A DNA stretch of 64,000 nucleotides from Melanocharis versteri (Eukaryota; Chordata; Aves; Passeriformes; Melanocharitidae): positions 140,967-204,966 of the forward strand of contig VZTG01000077.1 of assembly GCA_013397845.1 (NCBI GenBank), given 5' to 3'. Positions within the stretch are counted from its first letter, which is position 1, and each line of letters opens with the position of its first letter. Shown piece after piece: positions 1-14,912 of the stretch. Under the pieces are notes generated by a model. It worked only from the letters and a program-made list of their open reading frames with translations, was not told the DNA's origin and made no database searches. The position numbers were made by a program, and so were the translations under genes.

Positions 1-545
1 AGGAGATCATCAAAGGGCAGTTGAAAATACTGGGGAGTGTCTTGGAGTGAATTTCTAATCACGTCACGGTATTTTCTGTATGCTTTTTTTCTAAGGTGTT
101 AGTGCACAATTTTAAAGAGGTAGGGCCTCTTACTGGTAAGGAAGATACCTCTATATTTATAAATATTTAGAAGGCAGGATGCATCTTACGACATCTTCAT
201 TTTGCCTGTTAGCTGTATTAGCACTTTGAGCTGATTCACCATAAAATACTGAGAATACATTTACAAAAGTTTGACGCTAAACTCCATGTAACAAACTGTT
301 TGACTTCAGATAAACAGTGCAAGTTTGATGCTGAACTGTGTGACATCTTTAACTCATCTCAGCTACCAAATCATTGCTATTGGAAGCACCATAGGGTGCT
401 TTCTGGGATTACAGAAATGTTAAGAAAAACCAAGAAAAGTATCATCAATTAAGACTTACATTAAGTGATACATTATGACAAGTGTCTTATTGAATATTTT
501 GCTATCCATGCTATTTTAATAGATTATTAAATTCTTGTTTTACAG
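1..545 (+). other. GAS2: GAS2 intron, 3' part (upstream of the penultimate exon)
   Basis: AT-rich sequence with no repeat or coding signal that I recognise. It ends in a T-rich tract and a TTTTACAG acceptor at 538-545, directly before the exon at 546. It is called intron because that exon opens in phase 0 and upstream GAS2 exons must lie left of the window. Confidence 0.85.
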
Positions 546-653
546 GTTAAACACATTTCTGAAGATCCACCTTGTAAATGCCCTAATAAGTTCTGTGTGG
601 AGCGTCTTTCACAGGGTAGATACAGAGTTGGAGAGAAGATCCTTTTTATCAGG
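546..653 (+). CDS. GAS2: GAS2 penultimate coding exon: first half of the GAR domain
   Basis: GAS2 (growth arrest-specific 2) is a cytoskeletal linker with an N-terminal calponin-homology domain (actin) and a C-terminal GAR domain (microtubules). This 108-bp exon has exactly 36 codons. It opens after TTTTACAG, closes before GTAAAG, and is phase 0 at both ends. The translation runs from VKHISEDPPC to KILFIR and contains Cys at exon residues 10, 12 and 17 (the CKC...FC cluster), which belong to the cysteine set of the GAR fold, followed by the GRYRVGEKI segment. The remainder of the domain lies 33.6 kb downstream at 34219. The exon is too short for a simple ORF search and was found by reading the acceptor and donor. 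The CH-domain exons are outside the window. Identification rests on recognising the family and on the exact phase match to the next exon. Confidence 0.95.
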
Positions 654-3600
654 GTAAAGATTTTATTTTTACTTTTTAAATTTTACTTTGTTTTCACTTT
701 ACTGCTACCTTCCACTTTGAAAATTACATCACTGATTAACAGGAAAAAATATTTTCTTGTTAATCAGCACTGACTCATTTTTATGACACAATTGGAGAAT
801 AAATAACCCACAGTGTGTTAACTGACCCAAGGAATTACTAGGATGTGATAAATATCTTTCTGACTTAAGGTCATTGAATTTGCTCTCTCTTTAATCAGTT
901 GCAACCAAAATAAAAGTCTTCAGAAATAGACCTGGTGACTTCTGTTTGGCTTGAAAGAATATCCACTGCATTAAAACAGCCTTTCTCCCACTGTTTTGAC
1001 TAATATTATTTAACAGATCAGGAAATAGATCAAAGGCTTCATGATCATTGAATTGCCAAGTCATGACTAAGATATACTGATAAAGTAGCATGAGCAAAAT
1101 ACTAAAATCCACAGTACTTTATTTGATTAACAGATATTTCCAAACTCAGAGTTGTATTTCGGACTTTGCGTGTAGAATATTAACTCTCATAGCACAAAGT
1201 TAATCAGTATCAATATTTGCTAGCATTATTATGTGGCTGAATTCAGCGTATCTATACTTTCAAAACGTAATTCTTCTGATCCACTTAATCTTCTCTATAT
1301 ATGTCTATGGTAATAATAATTGAAAATACACTAATCTTGTTATTCTGTAGTTGTATGTTAAGAATCTGATTCATACTATACTTCTTTCCATATTCCTATC
1401 CACATGCACTACTCTTGTGTCATCACTTGGCAAAATATAGGTCTTGCTCTCAAATAACTGTTATCTCTATTTTGCTAAAGGCACAGAACTGTTACCTGAT
1501 AAAACTGAGCACTTGTAAACAAAAGAAGTCAGATGGACTCCTTCTCATCTGCAGAAGTCAAGTTCCTGGTTCAACAAAACACCAGAGTGCTTATTCAGTC
1601 ATAAACTTCTGCTTAACATAACTTACAATGAAGTCAATGAAGCCAGATAAGGGTTTGGGTTTTCTCAGGACTGTAAAGTTGGGAACATGTTTAATTACTG
1701 TGCTGAATAAGGATTGAGAACTCCTAATTAATTCAGTAATAGGTCATAAAGAAGAAGAAATAAGGGACTTGTTAAATCTCACAGATAATTTGAGATTTAA
1801 CGTGTTAGTATAAAGGATTAATAGCTTTTCTTTTTTTTTAATTCTGTGGTATATTTAGGTACTAGCTTTATTACTAGTTTCAAACAACTTTGAAGAAAGT
1901 AATAATCATTAACCAAAGACCTCAGTAATCTGCCGCAGTTTAACATATACATTTTCTTCCGTTTGATTTTCATTTTAAAAACAGTATCAAAGTATTTCTA
2001 ATATTTTAGTTTTGAGAAACTTGAATTCTGCCAGAATGGTGAGTGTCAAATTCCCTTTTGCTGGCTTCTTTATTATGCAATCTAGTCCAAGCCAGATTTC
2101 ATTCTAAGTTTGCAAACAGAACACTCTTTTCATATTATGCTACTGCATTCCAGGTTGAATTGTGCAAAAAATATCAGTAATATAGATTACGTATTAAATA
2201 GCAGTATTAAAGATCATTCCTACAAAACTTATATCAATGGAAACTTGTCATGCATTTCAGTGAAAACAAGTTCATATTCCTAGGTTTTAAAAACCAGTTG
2301 TCTTTCAGTTTTGGTTGGTTTGAACCTCATTTTGGAACACTTCACTCGATCACAAGTTTTTACTCTTCACTCTACATGTTCTTGTGTACATAAGTACACA
2401 AGGTTTATTAGCCTTTCTTTGGAATCCTTTGGACACTTGTGAAAAAGCACATTTAAGATGTGTAGCTGATTTTTAATTTTATTGGTATTTGGCACCCTAT
2501 TTGATGCCACTGAGGTAGTCCCTCCTACACTGTATGTTCTTTACACAGCATGACACAATCAAATACGTGCCATTTGTTTACAATCTGATGTGTTCCAGTT
2601 GGATTGAGAGCATCAGTTTCATTGTTTTAAGATGGCTTAGTATACTCACTACTGTATTAGTCTATTAGCTTTTTCCATTAACCTCTATAGAATTTAGAAC
2701 CTCTGTCATTTCAGTGATGCTACAAGTATGCCATGTGGTAGGAGTTAACACTTATTAATTGATGGTTAAGATTATTTTTTCAGAAATTATTTAATAATAT
2801 AATATCTGTAATTTTTTTTTCTAATTCTGCAAGTTCTGTTAGGGAAAAAAACCAAAACCAACATACAAACCAGAAGAGAAAGTGTCCCAAGTTCTCCTCT
2901 TTTTATTAATTTATATCTATATATGAAATAAGTGAACAAGGAACAGCAAAGCAAAATGAACCACAGCAGAGCATAGATTTCATGCAAAAAATCACAGAAA
3001 CAAATTACATGTGTCAATCTAAAGTAATTCTAAGGAAAGGAAACCCTTTGGAATATGTAGCAAAAAGCACAGGGTTAACGGTCCCATTCAAATTAGAATA
3101 ATTTTTTTTAACATGGGAAAATATTTAAATTCCTAATAGAAGTTTTAGATCCGTGAATTAAGGGAAATTATGAAACTTTATGAAAACACTAAGATACTTA
3201 AATCTCCTGATAAAATTGCATGCCCCAAAAGCAGTTTTTTACCCATGAAGTGGTTCCATAATGCATAAACTGAATATGATTAACATAATACTGTGGTGGC
3301 TTAGATGCTAAAAATTTATTTTCAATAAAAATTTATGTACTTGTAGATTCTTTTTCCTTCATTCCAAATAGGAACGATTCTGAATTCCACTTACACAGAA
3401 AAGATGGACAACATGTTTTAGAGTGATGGATTATATTAAATAAGTTGAAACAAATGACCAGCTTATTTAAAACTGAAACACTGGTTTACAATTAGTGGGA
3501 TCTCTGTATGTGTGCAACATACAATTAATCATTTGTCTTTTCGCTCTCCTACCATCCTACCATTATGCCTTAGTCTTTCAGAATGGAACTGAATGAATAA

Positions 3601-6600
3601 TCCTATTTTTAAAAATAAAGAATAACAAGTCATGAAAACTTGCACAAATGTTTGTTTTATAAATTGGGAAAGAGAGTCAAAGAGTTTGAAGTGCTTGCTT
3701 CTTGTAGAAGGCAGCAAAGTAGTTATTAGAGATTTTTATAGTAAGAAATGTCAGTCATACCTTTAAAAAAGGTACTTTTTTAACAGTTTCAGTGGCCAGA
3801 ACTCTGTTTTCAAGTTATCTCATGTTGCACTGTATATGCACTAGTATGAACACTTCCCACAAACTAACCAGCTTCTCTCAGAAAGATCTGTAGTTGTGGT
3901 CCATACCCATGATGACATTCAAATTGTTGGGAAATTATCTTAGTGCAACTGGAGTTGCATTAGATGATATAATGGGTCTTGGTTTTAAAGCTTCTGTTTT
4001 TTCCTGTGACATATAGATGTTCTCTATCTTGCAGACCAGTTGATAAATATGTGATTGCTCTTAAGTGATTGACCTTGTATTCTTAATAATTAATATCATG
4101 CAACATTATTTTGCTGTGGTAATGATAAAATTTTTATCTAATACTTTCTTCATCTAAATCTCAGGAGAGGAAAGGTGTTATTTACCTGCTACAACACCTG
4201 TGTAGAAACATGATTTTCACTAACACAATATATGTGTAATGTGTATGTTTATGTATATATAAAAATCACTCTGCAGACAGTCTAGTGTGCACCATTGCCT
4301 CTTCCCGGTGAGAAAAATGCACTTGTGTATAAATATAGAAGTACATTTTACTCCAAACTATCCAGGTAGGGGTGATGTACCATATACCATGTAAGAACTG
4401 GAAATAAGGTGAAATAGAAAGCAGATTGATTATACAGATCTCAAGACTAAAATGTTTTGTTCTGCCTTTCCAATTCAAATTCATGAGTTGTACTCATAGC
4501 TTTTGCATGGTGTGTTTCTGTCTTTTGTTTTTCCTCAGCATCATTTTCCTAGTGTTTTTTTGTCCTCCTTATTCCAAAGATTTTCACAGTTGTTCTGCTT
4601 TTCCCAGGCCTATTCACTTCCAATCTGCAAAAGAGTTTATGTTTTCAGTAGTGAAAGTCCTGTCCTAATCTTTATCCATAACAAATAACTTGCCAGGGTG
4701 TTTAAAATGTCAAAATCATGGGCAGATCAGGAGTTTTAATTAACCTAACTCAAAAGGAGATATAGTGGGATGCCTGAGATCTTGTGAGTGAATTCTGAAA
4801 ACACATCTTGGGCCTCAGGGCAGCAGCAGTCATTGGCCTCTTTGGGCTTCTAATCTCAGTCTTCTTGTGTTTGTAGACAGCTACGGTAATTCTCAACTCA
4901 AGACAGCAAAAGGTGTGGGGAAAGGCATGTCTGAAGTCCAGCCCTAGTTTATGCCCAGATATAAGGTGGTTTTGGAGACCTTTCAGCTGGACACTTCTTT
5001 ACTCTGTGCCAATTCCTCTCCAACAGCTTTACAATCACAGAATAGATGACATTTCAGCCTTACTTGTGCTACTGAAGGTGAAATTCTTCTCAACCGTCTC
5101 AGGTTTCATTTACTGTTTAAAAAAAAAAAGTCCTTAAAGGGCCAGTAAAATTCACTCCACAAGACTCAAAAACTCTTGGACAAACTGTGATACTGAACGT
5201 GTCTGTGCGGTGACTGGGGTTGAGTGCTGCCTATAGAACTGTCAGGATATCTGTTTTGTCCTATACTCCATCATTAATCTGTTGACATTAGGCAGAACCC
5301 TGCCCTGCCCCAGCTTGAGTTGCAGCTTGCTTGTTCTTTTAGTTACTCTTTCTCTCCTGCCTCTCCCTTCATTCTTTGTTTTTCTCCCCCTTCCTGCCTT
5401 CACCTTTTCTTATTTAGGCCTAGATACCTCCATGGAACCAGAAGCCCACGGACATCTCTCTCTTCACTTTGTACCTGATGATGCTGTTTTTGCACTCAAT
5501 AAAAAAGCAGCTACAGCTCCACTATCTGGTCCTTTGAAGAATTGACATTTCTAGTTAAATAGTTGACTGACTTTCACTGAGGGTTATCCAAACCCATAAA
5601 GTGTGAGAAATTAAATGAATATTTTTCTACCCCTCCTGATTTAATTTTCTAAGTTTTTTCACTGATGTATTGCATTTGTGCAGCCATTCATGTTAATTTA
5701 GTGTCTAGAACTTTGAAAGGATTCATTGGAAACTTCTTTACAAAAAAACCCCTTTGTAAGTCAAATTATTAGCTCCTAATTTAATGGAAAACTGTTGAAG
5801 TTACTCCTTTTTACTTTCACCCCAATGAAGTTCTTGTTAGACTTGGTTGGAATTTTTTTACAGCATATATCTTTGATGCAATATTCAGACTCAGTGGAAC
5901 TGACAGGCTGTGCAATAGCTCTGCAGTTTTTCTCACTAGCTTAGACTTGTTTGCCTCAGTGACCTCCCTTCTGTGGACAATTAAATATCGTGTCTTATTT
6001 AATTCCCAGTGTCTCCCTCTACGCATTATTACACGATGATAACTCCACCTGGAGAAAAGAAAAATTTTTAGCAAATCATATTGTGCTTTTTTAGGGTGTA
6101 ATGCATCTTCACGAAGTGCAACATTCCAGTTCTTGAAATGACTAATACACCTGTGGTAATTTTCTGCCATGGTATTTATAATTTAGTCTTCTAGAACTGA
6201 AGTTATAACAATATTACATTACCTGAAATTAATAGAAAGAGAATTCTCCCTCAGGAGGAGGCTAGGGTAGAGTACTCTGAAGCTTTAGCTCTAAAAGCAT
6301 CACCCTAAAATTCGGCTGACTTCCTTAGCAAGAGCTGAAGATGGCAAAGCAAGACATTCCCCAGGTGCCTGAGTTTCCTCTCTGGCAGGAACAAACTAGG
6401 GTAAAATTACCCTGCACACCAGCATCAGAAGTATTTCCTGTGTGGTAATTTTTATACAAAAAAATTGTCAATACTTTAAAGGTAAATAAAGATGAATAAC
6501 AAAGCTAGAAAAATATATATTATTGATCTCATTATTTTAGACCTTTTATTCCCTCAATAACTCCCCTCCTCTCCTTTTTTTGCTTCTCTAACTCTTTTTA

Positions 6601-9600
6601 TATAAAAAGTACCGGACCAGCATCTCCACAGCTAAGAGCACATGTAGACTGCTAATCAAGTCCACCAGTAATCTACAGACAAGAATTTTCAAAATAAAAA
6701 GGCCTTTATTTATAGTGTATTGTTGAGAACTAAGGATTGGGTCCCATAAGTTTATACTGAAAATGTTGATGGGGGAAAGTATTTTCTTTCTCTCAGTTAT
6801 TTTCTTGTGTTTCTGTTAAATAGATGAATCATTTTGGAAGAATCCATTTGACATTTACTAGACAATAATACCCTCTTCATTATAGATGAGAGCAGCATGT
6901 GCTCGCAGCTTAGAAAACAGTATAGTAAACCTGATGCTTTAGAAATGAAGATGCTCCTATTTGCAGTGTTGCTCTTAAAGGATAGCACTGATCTTTATAT
7001 TTCTTCTTTAAACTCCTTCTTTGGTGAGTTCACTAGGTATGACACTAGTGGGAATAATATTTAACAGAGTCAAGGTAAGTATGTCTGTCTTTTATAGAAG
7101 AATGCTAAAATATTTTTAGGGAGAAGTTAATAATCTTCACTGTAGGTTTAGATAATTACTATACAATGCTAATTAAAAAGGAAAAAAACCCTGATTCTTT
7201 ATGATATACATCATGTACAGTATACTTTTATACTGTAAACATAACTCATGCTGCCAACTGGAGAAAAGACAATAAATGTGGTTTATGTGGTGGTATCGGT
7301 TAACAAAAGCTTCCCTACTGTTCCCAAGGGATTATCATCGGACACTTAGGATTCAGGCATGAAAATGCATTGATTATCTATTGCCATATTCCTTAGCTTT
7401 AGTGTAATACTCTTAAAAAAATCTTAGCCTACATGGGAATTTCAAGTTGGGCTTTATATCTTGACTCAGGAATGCTGGTTCTGTATAGAACTGGGCTGGT
7501 CACAATTTAACAAAAATGGTGTATAGGCTTTTAAAATATTTAATACAATGTGGTTTTACCTTTCTATTCCTAAAATAACAGGAAGAAGTTAAAGTGCATT
7601 TTAAAAAGTATTTTATTTCTTTGTTGTTCTCTTGTCAGTGTGAAAGCAAGTTTTTTCATCTTGTTATATCCAGTTACACCTTGTAAGCATTCATGTTGTT
7701 CATCCAAAAACTGTATCTACTATATTTTGTTTTCAAACTCCACTGCATCTCTGGCAACGTGCGTGTAAAGGTATAAAGTACTTTTTGCAATAAATCAACA
7801 GCAGGATTTTATCCCATGTGTTTATTGATGACTTTGGTCTCTGTGATGCCTTCTAGTTCTGACCAGACAAAAAGTGCTAAATATTTCCAAATCCTTTCTC
7901 ATGTTGAAATACAGAACATTGTATTTTAATGAGAATAGTCATGATTTGCACGGCAGAGAATTTATCAACCAGTCTGTTCACTGGGATTTTGTCTTTCCTA
8001 GCAGAAGTTGTCAGATGCCCACTCTTTCTAGAGAGATGGGGGAAGTTGAACTTTTATTTTTGGTTTTTATTCTCTTAAGATTCTTTTTGGCTTTTTTTTA
8101 GAATCAGAGGGATGCTTTCATCTCACCTACAGGGTTCTTTCAGTGGGGAGGAACAAGAAATTCCTCTCTATTTTATATGACAATTAATGAGATTGATTAT
8201 CAAACTACAGAGTTACATAGGATTTTATACTATTTATCTTTCAGATTAAAAATGTAAAAATTAAACTGTCAATTTGATATATTCTTTGCTATAAATCGTT
8301 GGGATTTTTTTTACAATGATTTATTAAGATTCTATTTTGAGATGTTATGTTCCAACTTTAAAAGAAAAAAACCCCAAACAAAACTTTAACTGCATCTGCA
8401 TCAGTCAGTAGGAATAGATTTATCTTTCAAAAAGTAAGAAGAATTATTTAACAAGAAACTCTCATGGTAGCAAAGGAATAAAACAATGAGACCTTTATCC
8501 ATAACAGTTGCATCCTTTTAATTATTTATTAGTCTAGGAGCCAAAGACTATGAAAGAGTCACGATAAATTCAGTGTATCTCTCTTATATTGCAATAACAT
8601 AGAAATAATACTCTTAGGATATGTTGAATAATGCTTTTTCAGTGCAGATTTTTAGATTTTTATCGAACTACAACATAAAAAAATTTCCTTTTAAATATAA
8701 TTTGCTTTTAATAATTTAGGATAGTATTAATAGCTTTTTTTACATCATATTTTAATTCCATTTGTTATTGTAAATAATTAAAGAAAAATGACTGGCAAAT
8801 ATTGTTGCCTACATTAAGGTAGAATTAAGGACAGAAGTTTTAAGGTTAACTGCACTCAAATTTGATTATATGTGTTATTCTAATATAATGACAACTTGCC
8901 CTTCAAGTTGTTTCTGCTGGACTGTATAAAATTTAGTTAATGATCAAAATACGTGAACAGGTTAAAACATAGGTTTTAGTAGTTCTGCACAGGTGCCTGT
9001 AAGATCCTAGACTAGTGTGTGTTAGTTACTGTTTCTGCTTCTTGAACTGGTCACCTCCTTGCATATCGCAAATGGAAATAGTTATATCAAATGACTATGC
9101 CAATTCACATGGGACCAGAATTATGCTTCCACGTCACTTCCATCAGCAGAAATCATAAATGCACCGCAAAGGTCACCATTTGATCCTGACTTTATTTTCT
9201 TTGGTTTTGCTTATTTTCTTCTTGACATTAGAAGTTTGAGTCCAAGACCACTTATATGCTTTGTGCATCAAATAATGAATTTTCACTGAAGTTTGCTGTG
9301 TAGTTTCTCTCCTTTAGCAACAGAACATTAAAAAACTGTAATTACTGCATTTTTGCCTTGATGAAAAGTTTATTAATTATCACATGAATGCTACAGAGTA
9401 AGTACCAACTTAGAGATGGGTTGAAGTTGTTAGAAAAACCTTGAAGTTGGTGGTAGCCCACACAAGCCAAGGGATAAAACTTCTAATGTGGAATTTGGAG
9501 TTAAAACTGAATATGCTGTTGCCATTATTTATCCTCTTCTGAAAACAATATAGTTCAACATACTTCCAGAAATGCTTTTTTTGTGATTGTCCTCTAGTAA

Positions 9601-10498
9601 TGAACTCTTTCATTGAGGGTTAGCTGAACACAAAACCAAACTTTCCCCTATATTTTGATTTTTTAAAATTGTGAATGCTCAAATTTCTAAAATTTTTTTA
9701 ACACTTCTGTTTTTTTAACAGTTTGTTTTACAAACCTTATTGAGATCTAACAGATGTAAAAGTGCTCTGACTTTTAAACATTGTTTTGCGTGTTTTAATG
9801 GAAGTTTAGGAACATTCATTTTACTCTTTTTGTTGTCACTGATTTTTGAAACTCAGAACAAAACAAGAATATGTTGCTATAAGGAATTTTTAAACACAGG
9901 AAACATTTTCTTTTACAACGATTAGTAAACTCGGGAGATCCCAGAGTCAACTGTTATCTTAAGTGTACTTACCAAAAACCAGCAACTACTAAACTGAAGA
10001 CCAGCTATAGATTGCTCATCAAGTCGTAGATCAACATCACTTGATACAGATTGCTTTGTGGTATGCTATCATGACTTGCTTTCAGATCATCAGTAATGGA
10101 TTTACCTTAAAGTTTAAAAAACAACTCAAGCTCCCTCCCCACCCCTCAAATTCCAAATACCAGGACACTAAAATTGTCTTACTTTATCAAGATAGTATTT
10201 CAATCATGGCAACAGATGCTGAAGTGCTTTAGTTGTTATAAACACTCTATTTAGATGAATATATGCTATGGAATTTATTAGATATTTTACTAGATTTTTT
10301 AGGTTTTGCAGTCCTAAGAATACACCTCTTCTCTAACCAACTAGATGCAGCTCTGTCTGAAGCTTTTAAAATTCAGAAGAGAGCCAGAACTGTTGCCCAA
10401 AACATGCAATTTACGTTACTTATTACGTTGTGATTGCTTTTGTAAATAATACTGAAATGACACTCGGTAATTTTTAAGTTTGCATTAAGGTCTTATCA
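654..10498 (+). other. GAS2 last intron, first segment: no gene or repeat recognised
   Basis: Nearly 10 kb of AT-rich unique-looking DNA. The ORFs in it are short, have no family resemblance and are scattered on both strands (the longest, 5817-6170 minus, is 117 codons). There are only short homopolymer tracts. I see no CR1 or LTR ends and no splice-flanked coding segment that I can support. Confidence 0.7.
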
Positions 10499-10775
10499 TA
10501 CATAGAATCAGGGAATGGTTTGGTTTGGAAGGGATCCTTAGAGGTCATCTAGTCTAACCCCCTCCTATAAGCAGGGTTATCTTCAACTAGACCAGGCTGC
10601 TAACCCATCCAACCTGACCTTTCCAGGGATGGGGCATCCACAACCTCTTTGTGCCATGGCCTTACCACCATCGTTGTAAAACACTTCTTCCTTATATCTA
10701 ATCTAAATCAACTGTCCATCAGTTTAAAACCATTACCCCTTTCCTTGTCTTGTCACAACACAGGATAAGGAAAAT
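10499..10775 (-). mobile_element. CR1 LINE fragment (3' end), minus strand
   Basis: Starts on the + strand with ATAGAATCA, the reverse complement of the CR1 3' tail. It continues with the diagnostic CR1 3' region seen in reverse (GGTTTGGAAGGGATCCTT, a 'GGTCATCTAGT' block, then 'CCAGGGATGGGGCATCCACAAC' split over the element). About 280 bp, 5'-truncated as usual for CR1, and diverged, so old. It lies in the GAS2 intron in antisense orientation to the gene. Confidence 0.88.
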
Positions 10776-12258
10776 TGCTGCTTCCTCTGCTGTGTTTACT
10801 GCCTTTGACAGTCTTGTTTTTCTCATATAAACTTTAACATATTAACATATTAACATTAGCTCAACATGAACTTTATTGTATTTAAGAGTAATTATTTATT
10901 CATAAGGAGACATGTTTGTAAAAATTTGGAAAATGCATAACCATGAAAATTTTCTTTCTCATTTGAAGTAAGATTTAATAATCTTGAAAACTTTTTAAAT
11001 ATGAAGGAAATGGGTTTCTGCCTCTGTGTCAAAGTTTTTCATGTGTTAGACTACCTGTAAAGGAACTGCTTTCTACCTCATCTGTGTTCTGCCCCAGCAA
11101 CCCCCTATCTTAAACCCTTCCTTTTCCTGAACTTTTAATTTTTGTTTTTCCTCTTGAATGAAGATCCCAAGGAATACTTGATCTCTGCACTCTGAATTGT
11201 GATCTGGAACCCAGACACAATTTTGACTCTTTCCATTAGAATAACGATGGATATGTGCTGGTGCAAATGGTTCTGGTGTGGCAGGGAGATACAAAGACAG
11301 GAATACCCTGGGCCTTTTGGCTTGGCAACCGATAGCTCCCTGGTCCTGTTCTACTAGAGTGATTTTACATGGAGCATATCAATAGATCACTTAGAGATGA
11401 CCCAGCTAAGTCACAAAATGAGTCTCTATTAAAATATTTTTTTTTTTTTTAACTGACATAGATATTTAACCTTTTGGTATCCTTTTGCTCTACCATGTTG
11501 CTTTCCCTAGAAGATATTTGAGCTCAACTAAATTGGTATTGATTCAGGTTCCAAAATACTTCCTGGTTTCAGGGGAGCACTTAAAAAAATTTTTGGAGCA
11601 GTTATCCTTTTTACAGCTCAGATTTTGCTTTCCATATCGGACCTGAGAAACATGTTGCCATTAGCTAGCCTATTATATACCCAGTTAAACTAATATAGCT
11701 CACTTAATTTCAGACACTGTAGTTGAAGATAATACTTGAGTATTGCTTTGAAAAATAAATTGAGTTCTTTATATGATAGGGTTTAAAAATTCCTAACCTA
11801 AAAAGTTTCCCAGTCAAAATGTATGTATTTTGAATGTATTTTAGATATTTTTTAATTTTTATTTTAAATTTTCTTTTAAATGTATTTCTGTTGTGTCTAA
11901 GGTGTACAACCATAGTTGTATTCAGAATTCTGTGTAGAACCTTCAAACCCAACTCACATAAATCAAGTAAAATGGTAGGCTGCAAAAAACACAGGTTTTC
12001 AGAAATTTCAGTGGTGCTTATGCAAATTTCTTTTACTTAACAACTTCCTTGTGATTTACTGAGAGGCAAGAGGGAGAAGGTAAATTTAGCATTTCATAAG
12101 GGTACAAATAACCCTGTTTCTGTTTCCTTCTTTCCTCTCCACCCCAGTTTCTCAAAGTATTGGCAAGCCAAAAAATGATATCATGGCAATTTCATGCTGA
12201 AAGTGTATGTCGTTCTCAAGTGTCCCTCCTTCTCTTTAGTCTTTGCTACAGTGGTGGG

Positions 12259-12286
12259 ATTTGTTTTGTTTTGTTTTGTTTTTGTT
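12259..12286. repeat. (GTTTT)n microsatellite
   Basis: Four to five consecutive GTTTT units in the GAS2 intron, grading into a T-rich tract. Confidence 0.85.
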
Positions 12287-14637
12287 TAAATTTAATATAG
12301 TGTTTGCAAAAGATGCTATAGAAAGTCCTACTTAAGGCAACTCTGGACATAAACCCAGATTTTGAAGGACCCCATGAAAACCTGGTCTGCATGTACTAAT
12401 AATTGTGTATAATTTTGTTACAGATTCAGGTATAATGTAGCTAATTTATTCAGGGTTACAGTCTTACTGGCCTAATTTTAGAACACACTTCCAACGGAGG
12501 AAAAGTAATAGGAAAGGGGATTTGTTTCTGTTCAGGATTTTTTTTATTAGCTATTATCATTTTAGTATTCAGTCTTGACCTAGCCCTGAGTCCCTTGCAA
12601 ACAGCACCAAAAAAATTAAATCTCTGAGAAGTAAAGCTGGTTCTCAGTGCTGCAGGAAATCTCATCAGTACAAAAAAAAAGCTGATGGGGACAAGTAAGC
12701 AACCAGTGCTTTTGGAGTATCTTAATACATATGGAATAGTAGGGCAAAGGTTTTTTGTTAAATGTGCAAGGCATCCACATTCCTTCTTTCAGACCGATGA
12801 AAAGCAAAATGTCTGTAACATACTGACTGGGCTTGTGGTGGTGCTTCTCTAACTCCGTCTGTTCTCTACTGTTGTTTCCATTTAGTCCAAGAACTGACCT
12901 GAGGTTTGAGCCAGAGGAGATGCCTTAAAGCTCAAAGCTTTATGCTATATACCATGGTGTCTGTAGCATGAAATCTTTGCTGTAGGAAATATGAAGATCA
13001 AGTGTTTGATTCAGTCTGGCAATGTGTATATATGTATATCTAAAAGGTTGGTCAATGAGTATTTTGTGAAGCCAAGACTCTGGTTGTGTTTGGTTTCAAG
13101 CCATCAAGTAATTTTTTGCAGATTCTAGTGAATATTAATGTATTGACATTGAATACTTCAGGAATTGTTATGTAATATCCCCTTTTTGCTAATACTGAAG
13201 AGTCCAGTTCAAAAGCTAAGAGTATCCTGATGATGGAAGATTATGTTGATGGGAAGATAGACGTAATTACATTTTACACTATGATCTTCACATTCATATT
13301 TCTTAACTGTTCAAAATTCATAGTAACTGCTTAGGCGATACTTTGAGAAGAAAGTTAAATAGAAAGAATTTCTCAGCACTGGTGCTTAGCATTAGCAAGG
13401 CTCGTCTAAGGGAAAGATCTCTGTAGCTTTATCTCTGTATAGAGCTACTGCTTGGGGCTATCCATGATGCAATTAGAACTAAAAGTCTTGTCCTAAGAAT
13501 TAGTTTTGACTTTCAAGAATAACATAATAACAAAAACTGTTTAAAAAGCAAAGTCTTTTTAGAACAAAAGTTAAGACTAACTTAATAAATTCTCCAGTCT
13601 GAAGAAGTTTGGTTTTACAACACACATTCATTTCGCTTTATTCATAATACAAAAGTGGAAAAAATGTTATGAAAATGTATTATGATTTACCAACTTAACA
13701 CATGTGTTTGCATTTAGGAACTCTTGTCTGCTTTATACCCCACCTTACCTAGGCACAGGGTACTTAATGTATTTTATGTCATAGTGTGTGTGTGTACACA
13801 GTTACATGTGGGTGTGTACAAATGCACATGTGCCACACTACTATCTGTGAAACCATAGTCTTTTGACTAAAACTTTTAAGTGATGTCAACTCAAAATACA
13901 TCAAGGAGGGTTAATATGTTAGCTGGGTAATCTTTAGACATCCAGGTGAATTAAAAGAGAGAACCATGCCGTTTAAGTATGGCAAATGCAAGAAGGAAAT
14001 GTTGATTTAACCTTCTCTGTTTTGGCCCTGAGTTTGAAATATTTGTGTCTGTATGCAATTTTTAATCTAGTCAAACTGTTTTGTAGAACATATGCACTAT
14101 ATTGAAAAGTATCTATTAAACTGCATGTAGGGAGAGACACTGTGAAGACAAAGATCAGCGCACAAAAATTCTGTAGAAATTACTTCCCTCAGTGCCAGTT
14201 GGGAAACTGATTCCTCAATAAAAATTGAATAAAGCTTTAAAGATTTAACAGACCTGTAGACAGTCAACTGAAATTTTTAGAAACTGCAACAGTAGTTCCT
14301 AGTCAGGTCTGTGTTTAGAATACGAAGTAGGTATAATTTTGGACACACAGGGTTTCCTAAATGTTCAGATGGAGTATGCAGCTAGAGTTCTTGTGATGCC
14401 TCTTCTGTGATAACCTGAAAATAGGAGGAGGGGTAAGGTTAAAAAAAATCTTGCCATCTCATGGATTAAGATATGGCCAGGGCATACCACACAGGTGTGG
14501 AACATAGGAAGCACTGTCTACCCAACAGTTCAGATGTAGCAGCAATGGATGATAGACAATATTTGAGAAGGTATTTCAGTCAAGAATGTTTCCATTGCTT
14601 TTTCAGGCTTTACTGAAGCATCACCTGATCACCGTAA

Positions 14638-14765
14638 CAGAAAAAGAAACCCCAAAAAACCAAAAACCAAACCCGACAAAACAAAAAAGCAAAAGCCCAA
14701 GCCCAAAAAATACAAACCCAAAAAAACCCTCTAAACCATAACCCCCCCCCAACCACCGCAAAACA
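14638..14765. repeat. A/C-rich low-complexity tract almost free of T
   Basis: About 125 bp made of runs such as AAACCCCAAAAAACC, CAAACCCAAAAAAACCC and a C8 run followed by AACCACCG. Strongly strand-asymmetric: A plus C on the + strand. It could be a decayed poly(A)-type tail or a simple-repeat expansion. No element body is visible on either side. Confidence 0.7.
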
Positions 14766-14912
14766 ATGTCAATCATAGCGTGAAGTCACCTTGTAACTAT
14801 TCATTAAATTCTCTATCACTCTATTGGAACATTATCAAAGGAAAATCTATTATTCTGGCAGTAAGTAAAAAGTACTTCTCTGAAGGAAGTGAAATCTAAG
14901 GATGAAGTATTG

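Noticed and set aside
5817..6170. 117-codon minus-strand ORF in the GAS2 intron
   Set aside because: No motif and no supporting context; length is expected by chance in a window of this size.
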